DNA from: Coriaria nepalensis
Taxonomy: Eukaryota; Streptophyta; Magnoliopsida; Cucurbitales; Coriariaceae
Direction of reading: 5' to 3'
DNA: 64,000 nucleotides
Assembly: GCA_027186245.1 (NCBI GenBank)
Contig: CP114488.1
Location: 7,979,501 to 8,043,500 of the forward strand
Below, piece by piece: positions 60,781 through 64,000 of the stretch. The notes below the pieces were generated by a model, which worked only from the letters and a program-made list of their open reading frames with translations, searched no databases and was not told the origin of the DNA. How positions within the stretch are numbered: position 1 is the first letter of the stretch; the number at the start of each line of letters is the position of its first letter. A program made the translations under genes and the position numbers.

Positions 60781-63488
60781 TTAGTGATTGCTACCATCAA
60801 GCCCCACCTCATCAGCGTCCATTACCTTCACAGCATTAGGATTCCCGTCTCCACCAGGCCTTAAACCCGAGGAGCCCAGAGGAACCCGAGATTCCCAGAA
60901 GGCCAGTGGGCCCGTGCCAGTCAATAAAGGGTTATGAGCCCACACCTTAGAATTGACTTTTCCGTTATTACCAGTACTGCTACTCTTATCAAGGATCTCA
61001 TTCGCTTTATTTGATCTAATAATCTCTCTTTGCTTGTCATGGTCCAAAGACGCCACAACCACGTCAACAAAGTCAACTTTTGATGTTGACCGGCCAGAGG
61101 TGATTACGGTAGAGGGGAATGCTCTTTCCGGAGGAACTGCCGGTGTGTAGTTTGACGGAATCAAGTCGTCCCAGTTTTCTAGAAGCTCCTTGTAGACTTT
61201 ACGGAGTGTGACTTCAGTAAGACCTGTAACCTTACAAATCTCTGCCTGAGTTTTTCTTTTGTCTTCTAGTTGACAAGCTAAGTACATGGATGCAGCTGAG
61301 ATGCTGATTGGGTTTCTTCGTGTGCAGAAGCATTTGTTTATTACGACTTCTCCGATATGAGTTGGCAGTTCCTGAAGATGATTTTATGCTTGTTTGATCA
61401 GGAGATAGAAGAACATATAGATGGGTATAAATATTACAGGATTTTGTGAAATTCATAGCCAAGGAAAAGTCCTTAATCATTGTGAAAAAACGAAATAATT
61501 TCTAAGAAAAAACATCAGATAGCCTACAGTCATTACCTGAAATCACTTAGGGAGCTACTAAAATTGCACTTTAATAGCTTACCTAAATGAAGCCAAGTGC
61601 ATTTGGGCGACTGGTTGAATCTGGAATTTGGGTAAACTGGAGTCAAATCAAAGTAGGATTTTGTGGGACTTTCTCCTACTGTATTTTAGTTAGACTGTGG
61701 GTCTAAACTGGATTCGATTCCTAAATAGACATTTAATATATCTACCAAGCATCCAGTAAAACACTTCAAAGACTTGAGATATGTTTCCGGACAAAACAAG
61801 AGAGTAGAGAGTTGAGAAAGCTTCTCAAGTTAATCGTTATTATGTTCCCATTTGGTCGTCAACGCCATCCTGAAATTCATATCAATCTATATATAGCACA
61901 CATCAGCTTTTATCAAGACAACCATAGTCAACTTGGTTATATGATATAATGTTGTAGTACAAATTTATAAAAATAAAATAATATATAAGATTACTTATAG
62001 AAGGATAAAATTTATGAATCATAAAATAAATTTTTAGGAGCAGGAAACTTAAGAGTATCACTATTGTATCAGAGAATCAATTTGATTTTATACTGGATAG
62101 GTTTACGACGGAAGTAATTTTTTTTATTCAACAAATTATAGAAAAGTATGGAGAAAAATAAAAGAGCTAGCATATAATATTTATCGATTAAGAGAAAATC
62201 TATGATAAAATGTATAGGGAATTAATTTAGTGAGTATTTGGAAGGAATAATGAGTCTCAATGTTATATCGAGATCAATAAGAATATATATGAAGGTGTCG
62301 TAACTAGTATCAGGTCAGTAGGTGAGATGTTTAGTAAATTTTTTATTGCAATAAGACTTCACTAATGGTCGGCTATTTAAGTCCATACTTATTTACTTTA
62401 GTTATGGATGAGCTGACAAAACATATTCAAAATGAAATATACTGGTGTATGTTGTTTGTTGATGATATCGTCATAATAGATGGAATTAAAAAATAAGTAA
62501 ATCAAATATTAAATAGGTGGCATGAGGTTCCAGAGAGTAAGGATTTTAGAATTTGTCACTCAAAAATAAAATATCTAACTTATAATGTTGGTCACAAATC
62601 TCGAAGAAGGTGTAACGCAATTGAAATTGATGGTAGGAAGGTCTCTGAGTGTGAACTTTTTCGATATTTAAGATATATTATCCAAAAGATCAAGAATATT
62701 CAAGATGATATATACCATAAGATTGAAGATGGTTAGATGAAATGTAGGATCATGAGGTGATAAAAGGATGCTTGTGAGGTTAAAATGAACCAGTTATATT
62801 TTATAATTTGGAGTGTTAAGCCATTACGAGACAATATATGTATAAAATGACGGTATCATAGATGCATATGTTAAGATAAATGTATAGTAAAATACATAAA
62901 GATATAATTCTGAAAGAAATAATTATGAGTTATCTATGTATAGCCCCCTATAGAGAATAAGATTAAAAAAATATAATTAATATGGTTTGGTCGTCTATAG
63001 AATAAACCAAATACATTTCTAATTCAATAAAATTTAGATTAACATATAAGTGGAGAGTGTAGATAAAGAGATATGTTGTTGAAAATTTGGATATAAATAA
63101 TTAAAAAAAGATATCTTAAATCTTTTATTAAATGATTATCTATGAAAAAATTATATAATTTAAAAAACTAATATTTAAATTTAGATGACTATAAACCATA
63201 GTCGACTTGGTTAGTTTTGTATAATCCCAATTTAGCGAGCATGTGTTGGTTTGGCGTCAACTTGGTTAGTTTTTGTATAATTCCAATTTAGGGACCATGT
63301 TTTGGTTCGGCTAATGTACAGGTAGTGGATTATTTAAAGAAAATGCACCTGAGCAGATTTATTGAGTTGAAGTGTGCACAATCTCGGCCCGTGGACAGAT
63401 ATGGAAAGACTTAGTTGTAGAGCTTTTCCTAGTATTTTGATGTAGTTCCAATCTCCTTCTGGGGTACATTGGCTGCAATCGAGATTTC
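60781..63488 (-). CDS. Plant-specific TFIIB-related protein (pBrp-like), 3' part, with an apparent frameshift
   Basis: Two minus-strand exons are visible: 63488-63349 and the last exon 61371-60781 (196 residues, stop TAA). The last exon reads [20 protein letters not shown], then [20 protein letters not shown], then [21 protein letters not shown] sequence (here [17 protein letters not shown]), the second cyclin fold of a TFIIB-like factor. It continues with NYTPAVPPE, characteristic of pBrp. The upstream exon encodes [14 protein letters not shown] and then, one base out of frame, [13 protein letters not shown] up to LNKSAQ before a GTGCAT donor. pBrp is a general transcription factor variant tied to plastid envelopes and the nucleus; it acts in RNA polymerase I-related transcription and endosperm growth. 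The zinc ribbon and first exons lie beyond the window or are missing. The one-base loss near 63447 puts a stop at 63431-63429, so this copy may be a pseudogene, or the base may be a sequence error. Confidence 0.75.
61372..63348 (-). other. Intron of the pBrp-like gene
   Basis: About 2 kb, starting GTGCAT and ending CATCTTCAG on the minus strand. Its right half contains a LINE remnant on the opposite strand; the left half (61380-62080) shows nothing recognisable. Confidence 0.6.
62085..63030 (+). pseudogene. LINE-type (non-LTR) reverse transcriptase remnant
   Basis: The plus strand, in broken frames, reads [18 protein letters not shown] near 62095, then [18 protein letters not shown] near 62370-62430, and the reverse-transcriptase catalytic box [13 protein letters not shown] near 62445-62480. 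Downstream it gives a segment with RICHSK and then [20 protein letters not shown] near 62620-62680, a familiar block of plant LINE polyproteins. Stops and frameshifts are common, and the 5' domains and a poly(A) tail were not identified. It lies inside the intron of the pBrp-like gene in the opposite orientation. Confidence 0.8.
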
Positions 63489-64000
63489 CTGTCACATCAC
63501 AGGACAAGCAAAATTAGAATCACAGAAACGGATTACGCAAAATCCCACTCAGATATCAATTTATATCCTTTTGCCTGAGGATAAATTCGGGGATCTGAAG
63601 GAGCAGGCAGAATTCATCCCCAATGCACCATAAAAGAAAATAATAAAACACAACAAAAAAATAATTAGAACAAAAATTAGAATTAGAAATTCATTCAACC
63701 TGCATCTTTTCCCTATACATCTCATTGTACTTTCTTCACCGATTTTATAGAGTGACATGCATTTGTTTCTTTTGACTGCGATTTTATAGAGTGACATGCA
63801 TTTGTTTCATTTGACTGCAACCGCTCGTTAGAGGTAGAGATGTCAATATGGGCTCAATTGATCTGAATCTGTTCGGATTAACTTGATAAAGCCCATCCCG
63901 AATTTGCGCCCGCACTCGCTACATGTGAGTACATACTCAGTCTGATCCGTACACCGGTGTGGGTTGGACTTATATTTTTTATTCGTAGGTAGCCCGAGTA
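63489..64000. other. Right edge: intron or upstream region of the pBrp-like gene
   Basis: I found no further pBrp exon here. A short duplication, TTTTATAGAGTGACATGCATTTGTTTC, is repeated in tandem near 63744-63809 with a 36-37-bp period. The last 160 bases resemble a GC-richer interspersed plant repeat (ATGTCAATATGGGCTCAATT at 63840). Confidence 0.45.

Noticed and set aside
1..64000. CRISPR arrays, bacterial operons, prophage or rRNA/tRNA genes
   Set aside because: Repeats found are simple or transposon-derived, and gene structure is eukaryotic. I saw no tRNA cloverleaf or rRNA sequence, though without a covariance search a tRNA could be missed.

Overview
The window looks like nuclear DNA from a eudicot. 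It is very AT-rich with long intergenic spacers, GT-AG introns, plant-specific transcription-factor families and decayed plant retrotransposons. I cannot name the species from the sequence. All assignments were made by reading the sequence and from remembered family features; no search was run.

Layout: (1) 1-4.3 kb is AT-rich intergenic DNA with short repeats. (2) 4.4-5.1 kb holds a single-exon NF-YB gene (+). (3) 7.7-9.4 kb holds a two-exon BES1/BZR1 family gene of the BEH2 type (+). (4) 12.35-14.04 kb holds a two-exon WrbA/FQR1-like quinone reductase with an acylation-type N-terminus (-). (5) 15.7-20 kb holds a TRIM-like miniature element, a copia integrase scrap, a minisatellite and a field of inverted repeats. 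(6) 20.9-22.4 kb holds a three-exon HD-Zip I gene of the HB21/40/53 group (-). (7) 23.0-32.6 kb holds an old LTR retrotransposon with a decayed gypsy-type pol on the minus strand and a decayed ORF region on the opposite strand that has its own TATA-like motif. (8) 32.6-40.3 kb is intergenic with transposon-derived scraps, including a Myb/SANT-like fragment. (9) 40.3-43.2 kb holds a four-exon PP2C phosphatase gene (PP2C55/80 type) preceded by two overlapping upstream ORFs (+). (10) 43.2-52 kb is intergenic and contains a truncated copia element at 48.6-50.4 kb. (11) 52.2-53.9 kb holds a single-exon GRAS gene of the HAM4/SCL15 type with a degenerate miR171 site (+). (12) 55.8-56.8 kb holds a single-exon OVATE family gene of the OFP7 type (+). 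(13) 60.8-63.5 kb holds the 3' half of a plant-specific TFIIB-related (pBrp-like) gene (-). One of its exons carries an apparent 1-base frameshift, and its large intron carries a LINE reverse-transcriptase remnant.

Five of the eight genes (pBrp, HAM4, HB40-type HD-Zip, quinone reductase, BEH2) match, in collinear order, genes I remember from one short stretch of Arabidopsis chromosome 4. The OFP7 and PP2C80 types recall duplicated relatives of that block. So this appears to be an ancestral gene neighbourhood expanded by retrotransposons. Most genes encode transcriptional or signalling regulators. They are separate transcription units, not an operon, and I see no evidence that they form one pathway.
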